64,000 nucleotides of DNA from Nitzschia sp. DOCU1. Its lineage: Eukaryota > Bacillariophyta > Bacillariophyceae > Bacillariales > Bacillariaceae. The notes under the pieces are model-generated. The model did not search any database. It worked only from the letters and a program-made list of their open reading frames with translations, and was not told the DNA's origin. Made by a program: the position numbers and the translations under genes. Shown piece after piece: positions 31,901 through 40,132 of this stretch. The DNA is taken from assembly GCA_951394045.1 (NCBI GenBank), contig OX595986.1:1054001-1118000 (forward strand), given 5' to 3'. Position 1 is the first letter of the stretch; each line of letters opens with the position of its first letter.

Positions 31901-32377
31901 ATCAAGATCGACACTGAGGGTAATGTGTTGAAGGCCGATGGAACCGCCATTCCGGGTCTCCACGCGGCTGGCGAGGTTACCGGAGGTGTTCATGGCAACA
32001 ACCGTCTCGGTGGTAACTCGCTACTGGAATGCACCGTCTTTGGCACAATTGTTGGTCAAAAGATACCGGTGAAAAAACACGTTGAACTGGCCACAGCTTC
32101 TGTGTCAGAAAGCAAAAGCGCGAGCAAAGCAGACGAGCCGCTTCCTACCATCACCATGCAAGAACTTGCGAAGCACAATACGGAAGAAGACTTGTGGGTG
32201 GCCATCAATGGTGTCGTCTACGACTTCACAGAATTTGCACATGAGCATCCGGCCGGCTTTGACAGCATCTTTGATCTTGCTGGTACGGATGGCACTGTGG
32301 CGTTCGAGGCCGTGCATAACCAGGGAATGCTAGACGACTTTGAAGAAGAACGTAAAGGCGTCCTTGCTTCATCATGA
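28949..32377 (+). CDS. ERO1-fumarate reductase-cytochrome b5 fusion protein (ER lumen)
   Basis: One uninterrupted 1142-codon frame. Residues 1-22 are a signal peptide (LSSLLLLLLPPISA). Residues about 45-470 are an ERO1 thiol oxidase: TFWMDMCSN, IWRAIYEENC, FAD-contact SGLHTS (S266, H269), MLRAIKKA (R322), and the active-site CVQCQQCKLHGKMG (C401, C404, C407) followed by GTALKILF. After a helical linker, residues about 570-1035 are a soluble flavoprotein fumarate reductase. It begins DAIVVGSGLAGLAA (FAD site from D574) and includes QLHPTGW (H815), MRGVGGLLINKEGKRF, HYCMGG (H979) and HGNNRLGGNSL (R1019). Residues about 1065-1142 are a cytochrome b5 domain with haem ligands H1100 (EHPAG, where HPGG is usual) and H1123. 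ERO1 makes disulfides for PDI; FRD-type enzymes reduce fumarate to succinate. No KDEL-like tail is seen. No internal stop or start suggests two genes. Confidence 0.93.
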   Translation: MRGVVAYQLSSLLLLLLPPISAQIVVDSIIPPVVSRVLSEFLPTGDIGDTQCNIEDLERANDSQLHAIFQEIQHTHFFRSFVVDLEEKCPLRHWRAKSAHDSELEEEGEEFTCSGGADELDEEAEPLCSVDIGGDASDNPFGGGGGTAEPFGANVLKSLVEHGFSSQGQQDTFDWSDQTDMIVREDETPCDSDDETVLPDTFWMDMCSNIRAQENGSTAKLVNLALNPERNTGYNGTHIWRAIYEENCISTSDACLEERVLYRLLSGLHTSTTISIAKNYYPPSKRKGRVDWEANPRYFMEKFQHHPEYVRNMHFAYVVMLRAIKKASDYLYRYEIQSGNAVEDKASQVLLKRLLDTSILRSCSSVFSAFDESIMFQQDNDFSLQHNFKGVFHNISSILDCVQCQQCKLHGKMGMLGYGTALKILFVKPELIELERNEVVALINTAARLSESMITVRELTLQYWAEKQQEDEKAAAKLAQPSRQSVSSPGYEGRGSTFGLESLDMVDMTVGVIAELGKADAISLERERELVALALSKHPELLILGKHYANDARRFLAMSASIGTLGARADELPDAIVVGSGLAGLAASLNILDRGGSVIILEKEHLLGGNSNKASSGINGCCPHNDTYDDSLDAFRSDTIRSAGALADLDLIETLVSNSEKAVMWLQQRASVDLSLLAQLGGHSHKRTHRPNNGMVGAEIIYHMQKEVRSYEKTGKVKILLDTKVTGLVTEEGRVVGVTCESTLDGSVQELRADNVILATGGFASDRSPGSYLDKNRPELMAFPATAGAFSTGDGITLATALGADTRDMDKVQLHPTGWVDPTDPSNPTKILAAELMRGVGGLLINKEGKRFCNELGTRSYVTNSMLQHNKKFASTGKWDVKDDVPTFYLVLSSSAAADGKKHVDLYSHKGLLTKVEGLDALASKMNVSKIALQTTLQSYQKAAGAGKDEFGKVSFRGAPAKDLTKETFYVGMVTPVLHYCMGGIKIDTEGNVLKADGTAIPGLHAAGEVTGGVHGNNRLGGNSLLECTVFGTIVGQKIPVKKHVELATASVSESKSASKADEPLPTITMQELAKHNTEEDLWVAINGVVYDFTEFAHEHPAGFDSIFDLAGTDGTVAFEAVHNQGMLDDFEEERKGVLASS

Positions 32378-32596
32378 TGGTCCTGGATCGTCATAAATGT
32401 TTTCTTATTAGCTGCGCCAGCTCGATGCAAACTCGTTCGTCGCCCCGCAATGGCTTCCTTCCTGAAAGCGAGCTTCCCAAACGCGAGGCCTCAATTCCAA
32501 GCCATTTGCATTACCAAACGGCATGAATTGACACTTAAAGCTAGAAAAAGAAATCACTTCCCCATCGCTTGCGCTAGAACAACTGCAGCTCTTAGC

Positions 32597-35096
32597 TTAA
32601 AGAATTATCGAGGCCCTAGATCGAACTTCAGGAGTAATTTCACCGTGGACATGAACAGCGAATAAAAGCCCTTCTTTGTAGAGCGCCGACTTGGCTGTGG
32701 AAAAGGCCGTCATGGACGGACTGTCTTCAATGATTTCGCGGATACATAGCTGTGCGTCCTTGGACGGGCATTTCAATTGCACCGCCACATTGGCACCACG
32801 GCCAAACTTTAAAATGTCATCACGAAGATTCGGCGTGTCACTGGGATCGTAGAGACTCTTCATCATTTTGTAGGTCTCGGCATTGACCCGATGGATACAG
32901 AAAACATTCTTTAACGAGTTGAATGCTTCGATGAGGTGTTGAATCTTTGATCCGTCATTAGAGACAATGACTGCCGGTGCCAACGTCTTGGCGAACCAAA
33001 AATCCAAAATGATGGACAGCTCATCCAAGTTTGGAAAGACGGGCTGGAGTTGAGTTAGTGCTTCGCTGACTCTTGTGTCAAAGACTCTCGGCGTGACCGG
33101 AAAGAGATTCTCCAGCGTTCCCGTCTTGAGCTCCACCGACTCCCCCGCCGCAAAAATCATGCAGCTGTCCCCACGCTGAATCACTTTGGCTTCAATGGTG
33201 CTCCCAAATCTCACAGTACGTGCCACCAAACCACAAATGTAAAACCCAACCATTCTCAGGAAACGCACCAGAGGCCTGGTGTCGCCATCGCCTACTGCAA
33301 TGTCCAAAGAAATTTCGTACTTTGGGTCCAGTTCTGCAAAGCGATCCTTGATGCACTGACGAAGATACGAATGAGCGAACTGGACTCGATCCGCCCCAGA
33401 CACGGCCGTCATTTCGACCGTATCCAAGAATTCAAACATCTTTAGGCGTATCAACGCTTCCTGTGATTCCGCGTCAAGTTCGTAATTGGAAGTGAATAAT
33501 GTAACCAACGATGCGTCGTTTGCAATACCCCGCTTGTCCGAGTTGCGCGGTGCCGGTTTGTCCTTGTCCTGAAATGCTCCATTGCGGCCCGCAAAACGTT
33601 GGCTAATCAAATGTGCCACTTTGAGCTGATTAGGATTGGCCTCTGGATCATTACTGGGCATTTCTTCCAAATCCACCACCACCAAGCCGGGTTTACTCTG
33701 TGTCATTGTCATTCGTCGTCCCTGAATGATGCTCATTACGGACAAGTCGTTGTTGTTGGGTCGCAATTCCAATTCCAACTCGAGCACTCCAAGTCGCTTA
33801 TTCAAATTCTGCTTGACAAACCGCGCCAAGATTTCAGGGTCTGCAGCCTCCTCTACAGTCGCTTCCAAGGCAGGTTGAAAGTTTCGTACAAAGGACGACT
33901 TGCCTGCTCCTGCTTTTCCATGAAAGTACAACGACAGCGGTCGGGTCGGAGTAAAATGCGCGTTTCTGAATGCAATCATGGAAACAAGTGAGTATAGAAA
34001 TGATATATAGCAATAGGTCACCCGATTTAACTCACAAGTAAATGGGCAAGTTGGGCCCGTTGGAGATACCGGACAAGAAGAATTCTTTCAAATCCTCTGA
34101 TAATCGATCTTTCATCGCTTGGGTTGCAAAGTAACCGTGCCTTAGTAAGTGCGACCAGAACGATTGAACCATACTTTGCACCACTTCTTCGGGACCTTGT
34201 CGCAAAATGGTTCGAATGCTGGGTGAAAATAGAAAATGGGGCGGTTTGTTGTAATCCACCTGAGGGTCGTAGAGAAACACAGTGATGCGTTCGAATTGAG
34301 GCTGCTGGGGGCTTTGCTTGTAAATGACATCTCGAATATGGCATTGGTGCGCTTCTGAAAAGAGTGTCACCATGGCATTGGAGAGCGTTGAGTTCCACAA
34401 GGCAATCCGGTCGTATTCTCGTTGTAATTGCTCGACGCGGTGGCGTGGCTCGGCGTGAACCACTCGTTGAATAATAGTTGCTAGCAGGCGAGGTACTGAC
34501 GCCGCCAGCACATGGGCATGTTGGATGATTTGGCTTGACGAAAAGTAGTTCTCCGTCTTCATACGACCCAGTGATCGACACTGCAACTCGCAACCGGAAA
34601 CAAGGTCGGCGACACTCAAATCGTTGAGAGCAGCAGGACAAATTTCTCGAATCCTTTTACAAAACAGCATTAGACAGTAGACATTTTTGACAGAAGAGCT
34701 GTAAAACCGCTCCAACTTGTCCTGACTGGGGTGGAGGCCAAAGAGAGTGACAAGCCACGTTCTCCCATCATTCGTGGCAAACGAATCGGGTGGCACGACG
34801 CACGAGTCCTTGTAAATGGACAGAGCCTCTCGGGGTGAGGAAACAACAGAGGTTCGGAACCCATGTTGGTCCAGTACTTTCTTCAGCTTGCCGAGGTCAT
34901 TTTTTGTCTTGCCACAGTTCAAGAGACTCAAAGGAAGGCTTGGTAGAGGGGAGTTGTCCGAAGTGGCCAAAAAGTGAAGACAATACGCCAATTCCTGAGG
35001 GATATCTTCCGTCGGGGCTTGAAGTCGTGGTCGCTTCGGAGGACTCGGAAGCAACCGGGATTCCTGCTCTACGAAAATTTTGGATCCATAAGTCAT
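32597..35096 (-). CDS. Large P-loop (AAA-like) NTPase of unknown function
   Basis: Two exons are supported, from an upstream part ending at 34036 and 33965-32597, joined over a 70-nt phase-2 intron (GTGAGT...TTCAG). The first in-frame ATG is at 35096; the frame is open to 35150 without an ATG, so a further upstream exon is possible. From 35096 the protein has about 809 residues. The N-terminal half is helical with no recognised motif. Just after the splice comes Walker A, FHGKAGAGKSSF, then a probable Walker B, GLVVVDLEEM, and a sensor-like TLFTSNYELD. The C-terminal 200 residues have no recognised motif. The combination suggests an AAA/STAND-like ATPase in the cytosol. I cannot name the family. 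Confidence 0.7.
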
Positions 35097-35695
35097 CCTA
35101 TAGATCTTCTTCTGGAAGGCAAGATAGTCCTCGAACTTGTATCCATGCAATGCAACCCTCTTGAACCTTCTCGAAGCAAACTATCCGATGCGATGAATGA
35201 TGAGTTCAAGTCTTAACTCTTCAAATGGCGAAAAAATGCGGTTCTGTTCGAGGTGGCCGTGCTTCATTTTATTGGGTTTTGCACTTGTGACGTCACGAAG
35301 TGAGGCTATCCCGCGCCGGCAGGCCAAAAGTCAAGTGACGATGCGCCGTCCACCACGCACTCAAGTCTGTCCGTCAAACGTCTGTCGAAGGCATGGACAG
35401 ACGATTTGACTCCAATCACATGACTGCTCGAAGACGAAGTGAGCAGGTGCGCGCGCGCCAGATCGGCCCAGATGGCGTCACAAAAATCGCGATCCCATCA
35501 GTTGGGAGTGAAAGAAGAAACTTTGGAGGGCTGACGATGGGGATCCGAAAATAGCTGTGCCAGACTTTTGTCTCTTGAGAGTCTTTTCTTTTGATAGCCT
35601 CGGGTTGAGCAGTCGTCAAGCGACAGAACCTGTTGCACTCGAAGTAAACGAACGAACTCCTGCGACAGGTCGAACCCCAATTCCCAACTTTACTC
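35097..35695. other. Divergent promoter region
   Basis: About 600 bp between the P-loop gene and the SR-CobQ gene, including the TGACGTCA palindrome at 35287. A missing first exon of the P-loop gene could lie here. Confidence 0.4.
35287..35296. promoter_or_regulatory. Palindromic CRE-type site GTGACGTCAC
   Basis: A 10-bp perfect palindrome with core TGACGTCA, in the divergent intergenic region between the P-loop gene and the SR-CobQ gene. It is the second such site in the window after 1627-1644. Function is inferred from known bZIP/CRE sites. Confidence 0.45.
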
Positions 35696-38600
35696 ATGGG
35701 CGACGACGAAAGCGAATATACAGAACGGACACTTTCCGAGGCCGAGGATGATCAGGAGGAACCGATTAAAGATGGTCGAGAGACTCAGTGGCCAAGTATG
35801 ATCAGTCGAGATGACCAAGATCGTGGAAGCAGCGTCTATGATACGAGTCCAAGTCGCAGCCAACGCAAAAGCGCTCCGAAACCCGACGATTTCAGTTTTG
35901 ATGACAACGACCAAGGTTCGCGTTCTCAGAGTCGAGGCTCCCAAAGTCGATCTTCTAGAAGTAGTTATTCTTCGCGCTCTCGGTCGCTGTCAAGATCAGG
36001 CTCCTCTCGGAGTAGTCAGAAATGGGGAAGCCAGTCATCTCGCTCAAGGTCGGGGTCGAGATCGCGTTCTTCGGGAGGGAGCCAAAGCCGGGGAAACAGA
36101 AGTCGGGCATCTTCGAGAAGTGGGAGTCCAAGTCGAGGAAGCCGATCCTCTCGCTCGCGGTCCCCTGGTTCTCGAAGTGGGTCGAGATCGCGTTCTTCTA
36201 GAGGTAGTCAAAGCCGGGGAAGCAGAAGTCGGGCATCCTCGAGAAGTGGAAGCCGATCGTCCCGCTCTCGGTCCCCTGGTTCTCGAAGTGGGTCGAGATC
36301 ACGTTCTTCTAGAGGTAGTCAAAGCCGGGGAAGCAAAAGTCGGGCATCTTCAAGAAGTGGAAGCCGATCCTCCCGTTCTCGGTCCCCTGGTTCTCGAAGT
36401 GGGTCGAGATCGCGTTCTTCTAGAGGTAGTCAAAGCCGGGGAAGCAGAAGTCGGGCATCCTCGAGAAGTGGAAGCCGATCGTCCCGCTCTCGGTCCCCTG
36501 GTTCTCGAAGTGGGTCGAGATCGCGTTCTTCTAGAGGTAGCCAAAGCCGGGGAAGCAGAAGTGGGAGTCCAAGTCGAGGAAGCCGATCCTCCCGTTCTCG
36601 GTCCCCTGGTTCTCGAAGTGGGTCGAGATCACGTTCTTCTAGAGGTAGTCAAAGCCGGGGAAGCAAAAGTCGGGCATCTTCAAGACGTGGAAGCCGATCC
36701 TCCCGTTCTCGGTCCCCTGGTTCTCGAAGTGGGTCGAGATCACGTTCTTCTAGAGGTAGCAAGAGCCGGGAGAGCAAAAGTCGCGCATCATCGAGGAGTG
36801 GGAGTCCAAGTCGAGGAAGTCGGGCCTCCCGTTCTCCGTCACCTGATTCTCGAAATGGGTCGCGATCGCGGTCTTCTAGAGGTAGCCAAAGCCGGAGAAG
36901 CAAAAGTCAAGTAAGCTTTGGAAGTCGATCCCGGTCCCAAGGGAGTGCAAGTAGCCGAAGCAGTCGTTCTGAAAGCAAGAGCAAGAAAAGTGGCTCTCGT
37001 GGCTCTAGGTCACAAAGGAGTGGCGATAGTCACAGCAGTTTTCGGTCGTCGTCGCAACGGAGCTTTCCTACCGAGTCAAAAAGCAAGTCAACGAAAGATT
37101 CTCCCACTGGTTCACAGTCCCGAAAGTCTGTCAGCAGTCGGAGAAGTAAACTTTCCTCGTCACAGCGGAGTTCCCTGTCACAGTCAAAGAGCAAGTCATC
37201 CACAAAAAGGGGTAGAGACTCTTTCAGCCGTTCGCGGTCTCGATCTTCTGGTAGCAGTCGGAGTAGCAGCCGATCGTCGTCGCAGCGGAGTTCGCGGTCC
37301 CGATCTTCTGGTAGCAGTCGGAGCAGCAGCCGTTCGTCGCCACAGCGGAGTTCTTTGACCGAGTCGAAAAGCAAGTCGTCAACGAAAAGTAGTCGAGACT
37401 CTCCTAGCGGTTCGCGGTCCAAACGGTCTGAGAGCACTCGAAGCAGCCCCCGATCGTCGTCACAACGAAGTTCTCTAACTGAGTCACGAAGTAAATCTTC
37501 TACGAGGGGCGATCGCGAGTCTTCAACCTTCCAAGAGGAGAGCACCTTGACTCGAAGTAAAATCTCCAGCCAAAGCGGTGGTGATACGCCCAGTTATGAC
37601 GAGAGTACTTTTAACGAAGAAAGTACTTACGAGGCTAGCACTTTTCGGGATCGGAGTACCCGGGATACTCCCAGCTTTAGAGATGAGAGTACCTTCACCG
37701 AGACAAGCACGTTTCAAGCAAGTGACCGCTTCACTCCCAGTTTCCAGGAAGACACAGTCAAGGACGATAGCACTTTTGCCGATGAAAGTCTCACGGATAG
37801 AAGAAAAAAAGATGACGACGATAGTACTTTCTCCGATGAAAGTCTTGACGATAAAGAAGAACCGGATTCAAAGCGATCACAAAGGGCTGAAAGTAGCAGC
37901 AAACGAGGCGTCGGCAAAAAGAACGGGAAGGTCGAAACTGAAGTGTCAGCTACGCAACGTTTTGGCAGCTCCTCGAGTAGTTCTTCCGAAGAGAAGGACA
38001 AAAAAGTGCAAGGTACTACAGCAAGCCCGAAACATAAATCACGATCAAAGACGGCGAAAGCTAAAGTGTCGGCGAAGCAACGTTTTGGGAGCTCCTCGAG
38101 CAGTTCTTCGAGTAGTGCATCCGAAGAACGGGCCAAGAAAGTGCAACGTCCTACAGCAAGCCCGAAGCATAAGTCACGGTCAACCAAGGCGAAAGCAAAG
38201 GATACCAAAGAGATTCTCTCGAAGATCAGTCCAAAGTCGCACACTGAGAGAAGCAAGGATTCCACATCTCCAACAATTCGAAGAGGATCCAGAGATAAAA
38301 CATCTCCGGTTGGAACCAAGGCGCCTGCACCGCAGCTGCATCAATCGTCGGGGAGGGACAAAGGAGAAATCAAGGTGCTGATTGAACCGGTGGTCAAAGT
38401 ACAACGATGCAAGTCTCTTGCGATTTTGGGGACAATGTCCGATGCTGGTAAATCAATAATTACCGCCGGTCTGTGTCGCGTGTTGTCCAATCATGGAGTT
38501 AAAGTTGCACCATTCAAGGGCCAGAACATGAGCAACAATGCAGCTCCTGCCCTCTTGCCCGACGGTGAACGACGCAGAAGATTGTACAAATGTTTTCAGA

Positions 38601-40123
38601 AAGTGATCGGAAGTGAATTCCCGTCACCTTTGTCTGATTTACCCGAAACGGGGTACGGCGAAATCGGCACCGCTCAATCCCTTCAAGCGGAAGCATGCCG
38701 ACTGATACCAAGGGTTGAAATGAACCCGGTTCTACTTAAGTCGGGAGGACAAAACGAGAAGGGAGAATTCATGTGTAGTGTCCTCGTGCTGGGCAAACAA
38801 GTTGTACGAGAAACATATGGCGACCTTGGGAAACGGACAACCGATTTGCGTACAATGGTTCTTGAGTCGCACCAGGCGTTGGCAGAGGTGACGGATTGCG
38901 ATGTAGTGCTTATGGAAGGAGCCGGGAGTTGCACAGAACTGAATTTGATGGAACGAGACATTGTAAATCTTCCACTGGTTCGGTCACTCCAGTGTCCGTG
39001 GTTGCTGGTTGCGAACATCGACTGCGGGGGTGTATTTGCTCAAATTGTCGGAACAAAGATGTGTGTCTCGGTTAGAGACTGGTCTCTCTGTGTCGGTATC
39101 GTTGTGAACAAGCTACGAGGCGAGGCGAAATACTTCGAGCCAGGACCGAAAATGATCGAGGTAAGAGTGCGCCACTACGATGATTTTACAATGTCTCCAT
39201 TTGCTAATCGCTGTTACTGGAAGGAAATGGTCGGTAAACCTGTTTTTGTCGTCCCATTCTTAAGAGATTTAAACTTGCCAGAAGAGGATGGTATGGGGAC
39301 AGAGCGTCGTCTGGCATGGGAGGCCGCTGGCCACCATCATCCCGATACGGAGGACGAAAATGCGCGCGACAAGAAACCTGTTGTGGTTGTGATTGCCTAC
39401 CCTCATACTGCAATCTCAGACGACCTATGTCCACTTGAAGGCGACCCTCGATTTAGGGTGGAGTGGAGACGGCGACGAATCCCTCGACCATACCCGCATA
39501 CAACTTCAGTTATTTTGCCAGGGTCTCGATTGACACGGAAGGACTTGAAATGGTTACATGATTCTGGTTGGGTTGCATTCCTTCGAAAGCATGTGAGCGC
39601 GGGTGGGGGTATTCTGGGTATATGCGGTGGATATCAAATGCTGGGTTGGTCCGTGGACGACCCTGACGGCGTTGAAGGGTTTGCGGGAGGCAGACAAGGA
39701 TTAGGACTACTGCCCGTTCGAACAAAGATTGCGCGGCCAGAAGTAAAAGTTGTCGCCCCACGACAGGGGAAACTATACCCTTCTGGCACCGTTGTTCAGG
39801 GGTTTGAATTACATTGTGGCCAGAGTCAAATTGTCACTGAACTTGGCCAACCCTTGCTTGACCACATACACCCAATGATAGTCTTTGACGACGGAAAGCC
39901 CGAAGGCATGTGCTCACGAAATGTTCGTGGAACGTACATGCATGGAGTCTTATGGTCGCCAAGTGCTCGAGTGGAACTGTTAATACCCGACAAAGCGGAA
40001 TTCCCGGCGCTCGGGAAGGTTAAGGTGCAGGATCCCCTTGATCGATTGGCTGAGCATTTGGAAAGTTGTGGACTCGATTTTGAAACATTGCGGCGCATGA
40101 TCTCGTCTCATAGAAACAGATAA
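35696..40123 (+). CDS. SR-repeat/cobyric acid synthase (CobQ) fusion protein
   Basis: The 1475-codon frame opens at MGDDESEYTER. Residues about 60-560 are Arg-Ser-rich with a 37-residue tandem repeat, then come Ser/Thr/Asp-rich blocks (DESTFTETSTF) and two copies of a QRFGSSSSSSS...TASPKHKSRS block. From about residue 905 the sequence is CobQ, which amidates cobyrinic acid side chains to cobyric acid. It has the P-loop GTMSDAGKS (912-920), PFKGQNMSNNA, GEIGTAQSLQAEA, MNPVLLKSGG, VVLMEGAGS, NIDCGGVFAQ, and the class-I amidotransferase GICGGYQMLG (C1310), GFELHCGQ and GTYMHG (H1416). About 30 extra residues follow NNAAPALLPDG. A 63-nt stretch (39161-39223) looks like an in-frame intron. No Met lies between the SR part and the CobQ P-loop, so a separate CobQ start is unlikely in this frame. 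Confidence 0.85.
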   Translation: MGDDESEYTERTLSEAEDDQEEPIKDGRETQWPSMISRDDQDRGSSVYDTSPSRSQRKSAPKPDDFSFDDNDQGSRSQSRGSQSRSSRSSYSSRSRSLSRSGSSRSSQKWGSQSSRSRSGSRSRSSGGSQSRGNRSRASSRSGSPSRGSRSSRSRSPGSRSGSRSRSSRGSQSRGSRSRASSRSGSRSSRSRSPGSRSGSRSRSSRGSQSRGSKSRASSRSGSRSSRSRSPGSRSGSRSRSSRGSQSRGSRSRASSRSGSRSSRSRSPGSRSGSRSRSSRGSQSRGSRSGSPSRGSRSSRSRSPGSRSGSRSRSSRGSQSRGSKSRASSRRGSRSSRSRSPGSRSGSRSRSSRGSKSRESKSRASSRSGSPSRGSRASRSPSPDSRNGSRSRSSRGSQSRRSKSQVSFGSRSRSQGSASSRSSRSESKSKKSGSRGSRSQRSGDSHSSFRSSSQRSFPTESKSKSTKDSPTGSQSRKSVSSRRSKLSSSQRSSLSQSKSKSSTKRGRDSFSRSRSRSSGSSRSSSRSSSQRSSRSRSSGSSRSSSRSSPQRSSLTESKSKSSTKSSRDSPSGSRSKRSESTRSSPRSSSQRSSLTESRSKSSTRGDRESSTFQEESTLTRSKISSQSGGDTPSYDESTFNEESTYEASTFRDRSTRDTPSFRDESTFTETSTFQASDRFTPSFQEDTVKDDSTFADESLTDRRKKDDDDSTFSDESLDDKEEPDSKRSQRAESSSKRGVGKKNGKVETEVSATQRFGSSSSSSSEEKDKKVQGTTASPKHKSRSKTAKAKVSAKQRFGSSSSSSSSSASEERAKKVQRPTASPKHKSRSTKAKAKDTKEILSKISPKSHTERSKDSTSPTIRRGSRDKTSPVGTKAPAPQLHQSSGRDKGEIKVLIEPVVKVQRCKSLAILGTMSDAGKSIITAGLCRVLSNHGVKVAPFKGQNMSNNAAPALLPDGERRRRLYKCFQKVIGSEFPSPLSDLPETGYGEIGTAQSLQAEACRLIPRVEMNPVLLKSGGQNEKGEFMCSVLVLGKQVVRETYGDLGKRTTDLRTMVLESHQALAEVTDCDVVLMEGAGSCTELNLMERDIVNLPLVRSLQCPWLLVANIDCGGVFAQIVGTKMCVSVRDWSLCVGIVVNKLRGEAKYFEPGPKMIEVRVRHYDDFTMSPFANRCYWKEMVGKPVFVVPFLRDLNLPEEDGMGTERRLAWEAAGHHHPDTEDENARDKKPVVVVIAYPHTAISDDLCPLEGDPRFRVEWRRRRIPRPYPHTTSVILPGSRLTRKDLKWLHDSGWVAFLRKHVSAGGGILGICGGYQMLGWSVDDPDGVEGFAGGRQGLGLLPVRTKIARPEVKVVAPRQGKLYPSGTVVQGFELHCGQSQIVTELGQPLLDHIHPMIVFDDGKPEGMCSRNVRGTYMHGVLWSPSARVELLIPDKAEFPALGKVKVQDPLDRLAEHLESCGLDFETLRRMISSHRNR
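36100..36900 (+). repeat. 111-bp tandem repeat encoding a 37-residue SR unit
   Basis: Six near-identical units are anchored by the word TCCCCTGGTTCTCG at 36161, 36272, 36383, 36494, 36602 and 36713, with a seventh diverged unit near 36837. Spacing is 111 bp, with one 108-bp and one 123-bp step, always keeping the frame. Units differ by silent and few replacement changes, consistent with recent in-frame expansion. Confidence 0.88.
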
Positions 40124-40132
40124 TTGAGCTAG

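Noticed and set aside
35811..36914. Second long frame overlapping the SR repeats
   Set aside because: It arises from translating the 111-bp repeat in another frame; the pattern follows the repeat and not an independent protein.
35696..38300. SR part as a separate gene from CobQ
   Set aside because: No stop, polyadenylation-like boundary or new Met separates them in this frame; kept as one gene with the caveat that RNA evidence is needed.
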